A DNA stretch of 64,000 nt from Laburnicola sp. R22_1. Lineage: Eukaryota > Ascomycota > Dothideomycetes > Pleosporales > Didymosphaeriaceae. Below the pieces are notes generated by a model. The model did not search any database. It saw only the letters and a list, made by a program, of their open reading frames with translations, and had not been told where the DNA came from. Each line of letters begins with the position of its first letter. The stretch's first letter is position 1. This document shows positions 1-12,254 of the stretch, piece by piece. The position numbers were made by a program, and so were the translations under genes. The stretch is taken from positions 4,704,421 to 4,768,420 of the forward strand of contig JACONQ010000002.1 of the NCBI GenBank assembly GCA_014281115.1, written 5' to 3'.

Positions 1-130
1 AGCCCTCTTTATTAATATAGTAGACGCGTTTCCTTACTAAGTCCTAAATATATTAAAAGTACTTTAGCTTTAATAGTGCAAAATAAACTATATTAAGTAG
101 CTAGAGAATATACAATAAATGCGCTAGTAT
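1..130. other. AT-rich RIP-degraded sequence, left flank of the solo LTR
   Basis: No gene is visible. The sequence is continuous with 446-569 once the solo LTR at 131-445 is removed. All frames are broken by TAG/TAA. The parent repeat could not be identified. Confidence 0.5.
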
Positions 131-445
131 TATCAGATAGATAGTCTCTATAAATTACTATAATTTTACTATAAATTCTAGTGGGTAGGTGTGTATGATT
201 ATATGGCCCCTTATAGTGGTAATTAGTGTAAATCACAGTAATTTCACTGTGAAATACACTGAGGCTAGCGCACCACTGTTTTGCACTGCCCCTGTACTAT
301 CCCAAATAGTACTAGTGTGTCTTGGCACTAGATAGATACTTCTCGCGATAGCCGAGCTTCTCTAGGAAGAACAAGGAAAAAATATCAATTAATTAACTAT
401 ACCACTTCTCATCTTATCTTATTAAGAATACCCCTATATCTGACA
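131..445 (+). repeat. Solo LTR of the Copia element (same family as 20035-25555)
   Basis: This 315-bp stretch matches the two LTRs of the Copia element at 20035-20351 and 25239-25555 from end to end, including the ends (tatcagatag, RIPed from tgttagatag; ctgaca). It is flanked by the 5-bp direct repeat agtat at 126-130 and 446-450, a target-site duplication. A single LTR with an intact TSD is the product of recombination between the two LTRs of a former full-length element. It contains the 19-bp hairpin gtactat-5-atagtac at 294-312. Confidence 0.93.
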
Positions 446-569
446 AGTATATAGAGCGTTAGAATTTTCTATTCTAGATAGTAGTTTTTATAATTCTAGG
501 ATTAGTAACTCTTATAGCTATCTAGAATTAGCAGTCTTTATAATCTTACCTAGCGCGCCTTTATATATA
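446..569. other. AT-rich repeat debris between solo LTR and Fot1 element
   Basis: Short RIP-degraded stretch without a readable gene. It is the right part of whatever sequence the Copia LTR inserted into. Confidence 0.4.
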
Positions 570-2410
570 ACGTACTTTGCACTCGAGTCGAACTCTCTAT
601 TAAGTCGGACACTTTGCCAAGACCCCACTAAGTTCTATACTATTCACGATAGTATAGAGTTAATATAAACTATTTAGAATCTACTTCTATAAGCTATCTA
701 TAGGTTTTTTTATTATGCCTAGGCTTGCCGCAGCGTCCACAGCGCCGTTAAGCGAATTCGCCTCTATTAGTGCGCACCCTCTTCTTTGCCTTCTTGCCAT
801 TACTACGCACCCCAAAGTCCTTTAGAGTAGCCAGTCGCTGGCCCTCTTTAACTATAAGGACTCCTTCTTACTGCAATCGCTTTCTTTTATATAATTTACC
901 TTGTGTGGCGGCCTTATTAGCAGCTTAAAGTTTGGCGTTGCGTTTGGTCATTAATACTAAAGAATGCCCTATTATCTTAGCACCTTTAACAAGCTTTTCC
1001 ATCGTCTTAACTATATAAGTTAGGGAACTATCTATATGCCTTTAAATCCTCTACTTAACTAGCGTTAATTGCGACCTAAGTTCTATACTATTTCGCGGAG
1101 TTTGCGACTCCTATGTACTATCGCGAATAGTACAAAGTGGAGGCGTATGCAGGCGAACGTCAAGCTGCGATATCACAGCTTCTAGGTTGTAGGGCACTAG
1201 GCCAGCACCTTAAAAGCCTCCTTTAATATTACTTTTAGTAAACGAAGCCTTAGAAGCAGCAATAAAGCAAGGCAGGAACTTAATTTTAGTAATGTGCGTG
1301 ATGTGGTTGCGTATTAAATCCTTAGCTTAGCGCCCATACGCCTTTTTTAAAGGCGCGAAACAGCCCACATTAAGTGGCTGCAAGAGGTGCGACAAATGCG
1401 AGGGCATATAGAGGGTAATAATATTGCTCTTCTTACAATATTGTTTGAATTCGGACAAGTTATGACTCTTATGGCTGTTAAGAATAAGCAAATGTATTAT
1501 GCTAATAACACGCCTCATTATATACTTATTAAAGTGCTTTAGCTACTATAGACTAAGCTTATTTGTTGTCCAGCCGTTCTTAGAGACTGCAATAACCTAA
1601 TTATGAGGTAGATCCTTCTCCTTATACTAGGCGGAGAGGTGGTGCTTGCCCCCAAAGATAATAAAGGGTGGGATCCACCACCCCGTCGCATTAATGCCTT
1701 GGATAACTGTTGTCCACTTCCTATTGCCCTGCTGCACCTGCTTTAGCCGTCCTTAACGCTTAGAGCCTATAACTACTACTCTAGTTAATATTATGCCTAT
1801 TATAAAGCCTGCTTTATTAAAATTGTAGGTCCTTATCTAGGATACTATGTTTGGCCTTTATGTTCTCTACAAGCCAGAACTAGTCTTGTATTACCTTAGA
1901 ATCCTCCTAGAGAGCTCTTTTGTAGTCGTACTTTTAATTAAACTTGGCTTTAAGCTCTAGCTGACGCTTAACAAAGTTATAAGGCCACCTCCAGCCAACT
2001 AGCTTATAGTGGCGTGCAGCTAGTAAAGAATCAGTCATATCTTTTATAGCATCGAGCCGAGGCGGAAATCCTCGCACGTCTAGGTTAAGTATATGCTCCA
2101 CAATCGCCTGCTCCTCTCTTATAGTAAGTCTTATTTTGTTAGGTGCGCAGTCGCGTCTAAACGTCTTTCTAGCGCGTTAGTTACTAAGTGTACTTTAAGA
2201 GACGTTGTAGATAGCTGCAGCGCGTTACTAAGAGAGTGTCGCGTCTTGTTTAATAGCCTAGATTGCAAGCTGTATACGCGCTTCTTTTAATACTAGTAGT
2301 TTATTATATAGTTAAGGCATCGCGTTATACTATTGCTAATAGTACGTTTTAGTGGGGTCTTAGCAAAGTGTCTAACTCGATGGAGTGTCCGACTCGAGTG
2401 CAAAGTACGT
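570..2410 (-). mobile_element. Fot1/pogo-type DNA transposon C, RIP-inactivated
   Basis: The element is 1,841 bp long with terminal inverted repeats of about 60 bp. The left end reads acgtactttgcactcgagtc and the right end is its reverse complement. TA dinucleotides flank both ends (568-569, 2411-2412), the target duplication of Tc1/mariner/pogo elements. The transposase is on the minus strand. An inverted repeat related to gtactat-N-atagtac lies just inside each TIR. The copy is older or more heavily mutated than the one at 27598. Confidence 0.9.
690..2290 (-). pseudogene. Fot1/pogo DDE transposase, degraded
   Basis: Read on the minus strand with TAG/TAA taken as former Gln codons, the frame shows an HTH (CENP-B/Tc5-like) N-terminal half, then the DDE_1 core: FNKAGFIIGI, KNGWTTNKLSL, and LLILNSHKSH with HLLQPLNVGCF at 1327-1518. 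In active relatives the LLILNSH motif is LLILDGH, so the second catalytic Asp is now Asn (G to A). The C-terminus carries a small zinc-knuckle-like CGRCGKPRHNKKT. At least one frame change is present near the first catalytic Asp. It cannot be active. The exact start was not determined. Confidence 0.85.
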
Positions 2411-2639
2411 TATGTTAAAGTACTTTAATTATGCAACTTTAAGTTTATTATTTATCTAGCTATTATTAGAGATAGATAGCTTCTAATTGCAGAGAATATT
2501 AGCCTCCTTATACTATACTAAGATATAGACTCGCCCTTTATAGATAATAAATAGCAGGATAGTATATCTAGTAGTGTAGATGCTTTAGATAACTATTACC
2601 TACTTCTAATTATCTAGTTAAACTATTATTAGTTAAGTA
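2411..2639. other. AT-rich repeat debris
   Basis: No open frame of note. It lies between transposon C and the Fot1 fragment that follows. Confidence 0.4.
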
Positions 2640-3015
2640 TGTCTTTCTAAACCTATTGTAACTTTTATTAAGCTAATAACTTCTATTTAGAAGCCTATCT
2701 TATTAAAGTTATAGACATCCTTATCTAGTACACTATAGCTAGCTTTTACATCCTCTATAAGCCAAAACTATATATTTATTACCTCTAGATCCTCTAATTA
2801 TATCCTCTATAAATTCCTCGCTTAATTTTAGACTATTTTTAGCTTAGGCGTACGCGATATAAAGCGTTTACTCTAATTTACACCTATAGGGCCTCTATAT
2901 CTAATAGCTAGTAGTTTATTAGCTATATCTTCTATCTTATAACACTAGAGTGCAAATCCTCGCAAATTATGGTTAAGAATATATTAGATAAGCGTCTGCT
3001 TTTTAGTTGCAGTAG
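2640..3015 (-). pseudogene. Truncated Fot1/pogo transposase fragment
   Basis: On the minus strand, reading through TAG/TAA, the translation shows NLRGFALQCYKIEDIANKLL (HTH region) and ends in YNFNKIGFQIEVISLIKV, the start of the DDE domain. The same words occur in the transposase at 47880-49514 (NFNKTGFQIGIISLIKV), so this is a remnant of that family. The catalytic second half and both TIRs are missing. Boundaries are approximate. Confidence 0.75.
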
Positions 3016-3290
3016 GAAGGCCTATATTAGGGTAGGTATTTACTTTAGATTAAATTCTATTATATTAATTAGTAAGGGTAGATATTAAGATATTATACGC
3101 GTTAGTGGTACATTATAGGCTTAAAAATTGCTTTTCTTAATAGGCTTAAAGGACAAGATTAACTTTGCCTTCTTTATTAGATAATAACGCGTTGTGTTAT
3201 TAAGACATTGTTAGAAAGTGTGGTGGTAATAATCTTAGCAACACTAACTAGCTTAGTAGTCTAACTAGCTCGATAGTCTAAGATGTTATA
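3016..3290. other. AT-rich sequence, no gene seen
   Basis: RIP-degraded sequence between the transposase fragment and the microsatellite. Nothing identifiable. Confidence 0.4.
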
Positions 3291-5093
<1,803 letters not shown>

Positions 5094-5242
5094 TGTGGTG
5101 GAATAAACTCCATCACACGGGTCACGTGGTAAGCCGGTGCCCGATTGGCTCTTAAGAATTTAATAGATGGTTTCTTTCTTCTAGCACATATAACTTAATC
5201 TATCTTTCTACTAAGTCTTAATTAGGACTAGGTTCTCCCATA
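5094..5242 (+). repeat. 5' LTR of Gypsy element II
   Basis: 149 bp, matching 12106-12254 throughout. Differences between the copies are largely transitions. This left copy keeps more G/C (for example tcacacgggtcacgtgg) than the right copy. Confidence 0.9.
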
Positions 5243-5545
5243 AAATTGGCGACTGACTCGCGACTCGAACCTCCAAAACCTTGACCTTGGGAAGGCCATC
5301 GCATTAGTACTCTAATATGGACGAGTAGTATTGCCTAAGAAAAAGACAAGATAGAACAATAGCAACGCACAGTAGTGTGCGGAATAGCGTATACTAGGGA
5401 TAGAAAGAAACCCTAAAAGAGAGTTACGAGCGAAATTAGGCGCAACTAAGCACAGCGCTAATCTTAAAATAAAAATACAATCTAAGCTTTCATTAGCTAC
5501 CGCACTAGCCCTTATTAAACCGCACTACTAAGCATAAATAATAAA

Positions 5546-5960
5546 TAATAAACACTAATAATCCTAGTATATGCACAAATTAGATATAGAGTGTAGGCTC
5601 TAGGACTAGACTAGACTAGACTAGCACTAGACTAGACTAAGACCTAGACTAGAAAATAACCAGAACTAGGCACTAAATAACTCTTAGAGTTGGAACATCG
5701 AGCCTCTAGAAACGAATAATAAATACTAATAATCCTAGCATATGCACAAATTATGCATAGAGCGTGGGCTTTAGGACTAGACTAGACTAGACTAGCACTA
5801 GACTAAACTAAGACCCAGACTAGGAAATAACTAGAACTAGGCACTAAGCGACTCTTAGAGTTAGAACATCGAGTCTCTAGAAACATATAACAAAAAATAA
5901 TAACTCTAGCATACACATAATATTATGCGCAAAGTATAGGCCTAGGCATAAGAAGTATAA
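5546..5960 (+). repeat. 171-bp tandem repeat in the leader of Gypsy element II
   Basis: Two full copies (5546-5716 and 5717-5887) and a partial third share atcctagYatatgcac, then an array of actag units (gactagactagactagcact) and the word ctcttagagttRgaacatcg. The 171-bp spacing was measured between the atcctag words at 5561, 5732 and about 5903. The unit size is a multiple of three, so it could have been translated, but no family was recognised. Confidence 0.8.
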
Positions 5961-6536
5961 AAATAGAACAAAAACAGAAGTCTAGATTAAGAAGTAGTTA
6001 GAACTAGGCGCCAAAAGACGCTTAGAGCTAAAATTACTCTGCTAGGACTAGACAACTAAGCAAATATAAATAGACAAGAACTAAGAATAGACCAGGGCAC
6101 CTAGACTTAGACTAAGGAAAGAACTAAAGCTAGACACCACATTACCCTTAGAATCCAAAACTAAGGCGGAGTTAGAGAAAGCTAAGAGATAATAATAAGT
6201 ATAGGTGCGCAGAGGCAGAAATAGAAAAAAAAAGAACCAGAATACTAACTCTGACTACCTAAGAAACTAACTAAATAACTAGCAATAATAATGTTCGCCA
6301 CTAGAAGACTAAATAACTATTAGTAATTCTAGTTAGAGGGCCTAGATTATGGCGGGATGCGTGAGTTCCTTAACGTTCTAGCACTTAGGAAGTGTAAGAA
6401 CCCAAGCCTAAAATCTCCTTAGGCTGTTAGTTTTGCAAAAATAATAAGCTTAACTAATAAGGGTATCTATACACTTACTAGAGAGTCTCCGCCCCTTATA
6501 AAAAGCTCCTCGCGAGGATCTAAAGGAAAAGCACTA

Positions 6537-9318
6537 ATGCCGCCTTAGCCAGCTAAAGACGCTAATGCCCTTATAGCGCAAATAGTAATAGCCCTATAAT
6601 CTCTTACTAATAAAGCCACCTAGTAGAACCTAGTGCAGAGCCTTATTACGGAACCCGACCTATTTTTAGGCAAGGAGCTACACTTTATAGGAGATAATAT
6701 AATCTAGTTTCTTTAAACTATAAAAAATGCGCGAACTACTACTAGTACTCTAAGGAAGACAAGATTATTAGAGTTAAGAAATATTGCAGCCAAGAGATCT
6801 AGAATATGCTCGACTTCTTAATGCTAGAATACTCTAAGATAGGAGAAGAAGAGGCATAGTAGAAGCTGTAGGTGGCTATATGTAGGCGTTAGCGAAGTTA
6901 GAATTAGGCCTAAACTAAGGAGATAGAGGAAGTATTAAAGGCGTGACTAGCGTAGTATTAAGTAATAACAAACCTTAATATCTGTAATTTTCTAGACTAG
7001 TTTGTAATTAGGTTTGGAAAATGCCTAAGGGCAGGCATAGTTATAGAAAGCCAGAAGGGTATGCTCCTTATCTAAGGTCTAAGTAAGCAGCTAGTAGGCA
7101 ATATTCTAATAAAGAACAACTAGTTAATAGAGAGACCTATAGAGCTTAACTTTAATATAATAGAGAGATGGCTTTTAAGCAGAGCTTATATCTAGTTAAA
7201 AGAACATATACTAGATCTAATATATTAAATCTAAGCGCTAATACTATCTTAGACTATTAAGCTATAAGTACTACTAATGTCGTAGAGTGTTTTCTAATCT
7301 GCTAGACTTAACCTAAACTTCTAATAAGCAAGACCGCAAGGAGCTCCAGGCGCGTAAGTAATCCTAGGCTTAACTATCTCTTAATACGAAGTAGACGAGC
7401 TAACTAAAAGGCTTAAGACTATGAGGCTTTAGAATATTCTGGTTTAGAACTAAGACTCTTAAGAGATAGAGATTCTATTAGACCTAGCTATTCGCTAGAA
7501 AATTACTATAAGGGTAGAGTAGGCTCTAAAGCAAATAGTACTATAACAGCCCTAGTACTACGTACTAATCTAGTCTTAGCCTATATAGTAGCGCTAATAT
7601 AAGTTAATATATATGTGGCTGTAGTAGCAATAGACCTAATTTAGTAAGAAGACAACTATTTTAAAGAATACTTTAGATATAGGAAGGACTATATTATTAC
7701 AAATAGGGAATGCGAGGAGAGAAATTTACTTAAGAATAATAGATAGGTGTACTACAACACAGAATCGCGAAGGGTCTAGTAGGGCCAACTAAATAATAAT
7801 TAGAATAAAATCTAACGTATTGGCGCTAGGGGCAAGCAGAACTAGATACTAATTCGCCTAGTACGAAACAAGTAGTAAATAGACGGATTAATAAAGGAGG
7901 CCCTATAAATATCTTAGAGTTAGAGAGCCGCGACAATAGCAATAACTTACTAGGTGGGATTAGTTATAAAAGCTAACAGTAGCTAGTTTACGTTTAATAA
8001 GATAATAACACCTAGTCTTCTCTCTAAAGAGAAATTTAAAGCGGCTTAGAGAGAGCAAGCTATTCTAAATAAAGATACACTAGCGATAGTTTAATCCCTA
8101 AATCTACTATACAAACTATAAGCCGCGAGCTTAAACGCCCTAATAACCTAACTAAGTCTTAGAGAATTGCTAAAGGCAGAGATAATTGTGAATATTAAAG
8201 TTTTTAAATAAGGCATCCCCGCGGTTTGTGGAAGGAAGGACAATAATAAGGAGAATAGAAGAAAAACAAAGTAAGTATCTTTTCTAGAATAAGATTTCCT
8301 AATAGAAGGTATAGAAGATGTGGAGATGCGTGGGCCTAATAACATCTTAGGTCTAACCCTAAGGAAGGAGATCTCTATGACTAAAAAGAAAACAAAACTA
8401 ATTAATGTCCTAGTAAGCAGTTTTAAAGACATGCTGTCCTAAGTAATAAACGCTAAAGTTAGTCTAATAGTCCGAGAAGTACTTAGCAATATGCCAGAAG
8501 TTAAAAAGGTAATGTTCAAGGACGTTTTTAGCAAAGGAGACCTATACTAGCTATAGACACTAGTCGCCACTATAGAGAAAGTAACTAATAAAGACTTAGA
8601 CACTAGGCACGCTAACTACGCACCTATCTTTGGAATTTAAGTCCCTAAATAGATATTAGTTAAGCTTAAGAATAGAGTAGTTACTCACTACGGGTCTTAT
8701 AAACTAAATTTATCTTAAGCACCACTATAGGTAAACTGGGCAGCTAGTATGGGCATATTAATTGCAAAGGCACAGTTTAGCAAAGCGACACTAACTATGA
8801 CTACTGCTAATAGGAAGGATTTTAAGAGAGAATTAGGGGTCGAATATATAAAAAGAGACTGTCCCTAAGTAATATGCTAGATTAATAAGTATTAGATAAG
8901 TGCCTTGCTTAACACAGATGCGAAATTAAACACTATTCGCCTTAGCACTGCCAAAGCTATAGGTCTCTAGATTATGTCTATGCTATCTTAATTGCAAAGC
9001 ATAAAACTAATAACTATAAATAATAATTATAAGGATTTCTAAGGTGTCGTATTCTAAGCCCCAATTAGGGTAGGCTAGGTTATTGTTATGACAACGCTGT
9101 TTATTGTTAGGTCCTTGTCTAGTGCCATTATTCTAGAAAACCTATTCTTAGCAGACGCGAAGGCGGAATTCTTCTATAAAAATAATGGCAAGACCTACTA
9201 TAAGCTATGGGACAATAAGAAGCTCTACTCTATGCGATTTGTGGCCACTTGCACTAACCTATTTAATCTAAGAGGCGTAATTATTACTAAGGCAATAGAA
9301 AACGTTAAGGGAACGTAG
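6537..9318 (+). pseudogene. Gag and aspartic-protease region of Gypsy element II
   Basis: From an ATG at 6537 the frame reads as a gag-like protein (MPPQPAKDANALIAQ after reading TAG as Gln). After several broken frames the stretch ending at 9318 reads as a retropepsin-like domain: a degraded active site NTDAKLNTIR (the usual DTGA is altered), then STAKAIGLQIMS and a C-terminal half that is still open from 9088 to 9318 (76 codons). That open piece is the C-terminal half of the protease, not an independent gene. Confidence 0.6.
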
Positions 9319-9829
9319 TAGCCAGGGCTAGCGTTTCTAAGCACCCAGAATACCTAGAACTTAGCGCTAATATAGTCTTAGAGTAGTGGCTTTACTATAG
9401 GTTAATGTTAATAATAAATAAAGCTAATATTAAGCTTAAGTAAGAATTAGGGCTAAGGGCCTAGAAGTAGGCGCTAAATTAGGCAGTGCTAACTTATAAA
9501 GAGGAAATTATAGATAGAAATAAATAGCTCGTATAGGACGATAACAAGGACTAGTTAGTAATAGATCTAAACAAGGATTTTATCTACTACGCTAATTAAG
9601 GTATAATTAGAAGGCACACGGACAGTAGTATTGTTATTTAAGACAACTAAGGACTTCTAGTTATTAATTTACTAGGCTGTAACAAAGAAGTTAATAAGAT
9701 TCTTTAGGCTCTAACTATGTAAATAGAGTCTAAAAAGGCAACAAGGGTTAAGAGCAACGCGTTCTAGACAGAATAGATAAAGGGCGACTAGATCTAGAAT
9801 TTACCCAAAGCTCTATTGGCTAATTAGGT

Positions 9830-10676
9830 TACAGTAAAGTAATCTATAGGCAAAACACTAGTCTTTCTAATCTGTAAGAGAGAATATGTTCTTTTTATTA
9901 AACTTTACATCCTAATATAGTAGACACTTTTATAGAAATAGGTTTATACTACTAAAAAACTTCTAGCTATTAGAGTAGAGCAGTTTAAGAAGCGTAATTA
10001 TCGCCTCTAAGAAGCTATTAACTAAACTATCTAACTGTGCGAATAAGAAAAGGAATAGTTTAATAACTAGCGTACTCTTAGAATGGAGCCACTATAATAA
10101 GGCGATTTGGTGTTAGTGTATAATACTTTTTAGGCTAGCAATATAAGTCGTAAAGTTAAGCTTACTAGAAGATACTAAGGCCCCTTTAGGATTAGAGCCA
10201 TGCTACCGCACAGTAAAGGATAGTACATACTTAAGAAGCTTAATAGAACACTCGTTTATAATAAAACGCTAGGCGATTACATTGTTTAATTCTATTCGCG
10301 CATAATAATAGACCTTAATATAATGCTAGAACCTAATATTGTGGACACTAATAATCTCTTAGAAGAAATTACCAATTTCTTAGAGAAAATTAATTCTATA
10401 GACCTTAATAAAGTTACGTAGAGGCCTAAGCCTAAATATCCTATATTTGCGCATAGATTATAGAGGCTGGCGAGATATATATAGGACGTACCTATAAGGA
10501 TAAAGTAAGTGGAGATTCCGCCACTACTAGCAAACTTTGATCCCTTAGACTTTGCCTATTAGGAGGAGTAAGCTAGCCAGAATATTAGCGTATTATAAGC
10601 TAAGAAACAGCTTATTTCTTAAGGGGGAAAGGAAGTAGTTAAAGAAGAAAAGTCAGAGAAGAAGATAGAATAATAG
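9830..10676 (+). pseudogene. Integrase C-terminal region of Gypsy element II
   Basis: A single plus-strand frame, interrupted only by TAA/TAG at former Gln codons, contains TVKQSIGKTLVFLICKREYV, RLQEAINQTIQLCEQEKEQF, GDLVLVYNT, and VKLTRRYQGPFRIRAM with YILKKLNRTLVYNKTLGDY. These are the post-catalytic part of a Ty3/Gypsy integrase and its SH3-like C-terminal domain. Only about 510 bp separate it from the end of the protease, too little for reverse transcriptase, RNase H and integrase core, which normally need more than 2 kb. Confidence 0.75.
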
Positions 10677-12105
10677 TATTAGTACTAAGTTAAATTAAAG
10701 TCTAATATATATATATAATTACTAGGATAGGATTGTAAGCTATAGACTCTAATAATAAAGTCTAACTAACAATTAGACAGCTAGAAAATTAAGAGCTAAG
10801 AACTACTATGCTAATCTCTACAAGAATCTAAACCTCCACAACTACTATGGCCTAAGCCATAATTAGGGTTCGGATTGCAACTCTAATAGGAGCGAGGCAT
10901 AAGGCTATCTTACTCTGTAGCTTAAGTTTCGCTAAGGTCCAAACCTAGGCGTACAGCTTAGGTGGAGAGGTTAGAAGGAACAAAGGACAGACCTAAAGAA
11001 GGAGCAGAGAAAATTATACTACTGCGGCCAAGCGGAGACAAGGGAGTGCGGGCGGAATTAATAGACTATTAGAAAGCTAGACGTATAGGGGAAGGCGAGT
11101 AGAATAGAACTTTAGAAGGATTATTAGTAGTCTAAAAGGGGGATGAGTTAAAGGATAAAGAGCTAATCTATAGCACTATATTAAGTAAGACCTAATCTAG
11201 AGAGGAATAGATAAAGTTAATATATTCTTAAGTAGTAGTGACGAATAGGCTTAGTAGGTATGTGGGATAAGGGCCTTTGTTATTTAATAATTTAGACTAT
11301 TAGGCCTAGTAGAATGCGACTCGCTTGTCCTTAGTATTGCATTATTACGCTTCCTAACTATAATAGAGAAAATAGAAGAGCGAGGCGTTAATTATAAGTT
11401 TATTAGGGTTATAGTCTAACTAAAGTGCGAAATTATCTCGACTGTTTACCTAGGGTTACAAATCGCAAGACAGGTTATTATTGTTGCTAACACTCTGCCT
11501 AAGGGCTACAAAAACTTAGGCCATAATATTGAAGCTAATGCGTGCATCTAAGAGAGAAATCACTTCCTAGGGGTTAGCCTAAGAGACTATTAGCGTGCGA
11601 GGAACTTACGTAAAGACAAGAAGGTAATAAATACGCTGACAGAGGGCTTTTTAGGCACTAGTAGAAGGTCGAAACTACTAGAGCCTGCACTATTATCGCC
11701 TTAATAAGGAGGCTTGCCGCCGCCGCCGCTGCTACTAGAACTAAGGCGGCCAGATACGTAGGCGCCCAGGGCATAGTCGATCTAAAGATGGGGAGGTATA
11801 ATAAGGCAGGCTAAGTAAAGGCTTAAGAATGGTTTGGGGTTTAGGAGAATAGGAAACTAAACTATAGAAAAATAGTAAGAGTGTAGAGAGTAAGTAGAAT
11901 AGACGTGTTAGTAATAAAAATGGGTGGGCGTTTGTGAGCTATTGTTTAAGGTTACACAAAGCTAGGTAATTGGCGAAGCTTACTATTAGAGATGGGCCTA
12001 ACCTCTACTTACTAGTAGAAGGTGCTATAGAATATTTAGAGTGTTTTCTAGAAGGGTGTTTAGTATAAAGCTTAATGGGGCTAAGCTTTTATGGGTAGGA
12101 AGGTA
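10677..12105 (+). pseudogene. Possible third coding region of Gypsy element II
   Basis: Downstream of the integrase a plus-strand frame with mostly TAA/TAG interruptions can be followed from about 10800 to 11630 (for example KIILLRPSGDKGVRAELIDY and LIYSTILSKTQSREE after reading stops as Gln). No domain was recognised. It could be an extra ORF of the element or captured sequence. It ends before the purine tract and right LTR. Confidence 0.35.
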
Positions 12106-12254
12106 TATAGTAGAATAAACTCTACTATATAGGTTATGTGATAAGCTAGTGCCTAATCGGCTCTTAAGGATTTAATAGGCGGTTTTTTTCTTCTAGCACA
12201 TACAACTTAATCTATCTTTCTACTAAGTCTTAATTAGAACTGGGTTCTTCTATA
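12106..12254 (+). repeat. 3' LTR of Gypsy element II
   Basis: 149 bp, partner of 5094-5242, with more RIP transitions. It is directly followed by gtat and by the second half of the AT-rich motif copy that the element split. Confidence 0.9.

Larger units (their letters stand above)
5094..12254 (+). mobile_element. Ty3/Gypsy-type LTR element II, 7.16 kb, degraded and internally deleted
   Basis: Two 149-bp LTRs (5094-5242 and 12106-12254) bound the element. They begin tgtggtgg (RIPed to tatagtag on the right) and end in ccata/ctata. The 4 bp gtat flanks both ends (5090-5093, 12255-12258). A candidate primer-binding site, tggcgactgactcgc, starts at 5247, just inside the left LTR. A purine-rich tract (gggtaggaagg) precedes the right LTR. 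Coding remnants are on the plus strand: gag-like from 6537, aspartic protease around 8880-9318, integrase C-terminal part 9830-10676, and a further frame after pol. Reverse transcriptase and RNase H were not found. Confidence 0.85.

Noticed and set aside
8148..8432. 94-codon minus-strand frame with hydrophobic segments
   Set aside because: It is antisense to the plus-strand coding region of Gypsy element II; RIP removes stops on the opposite strand.
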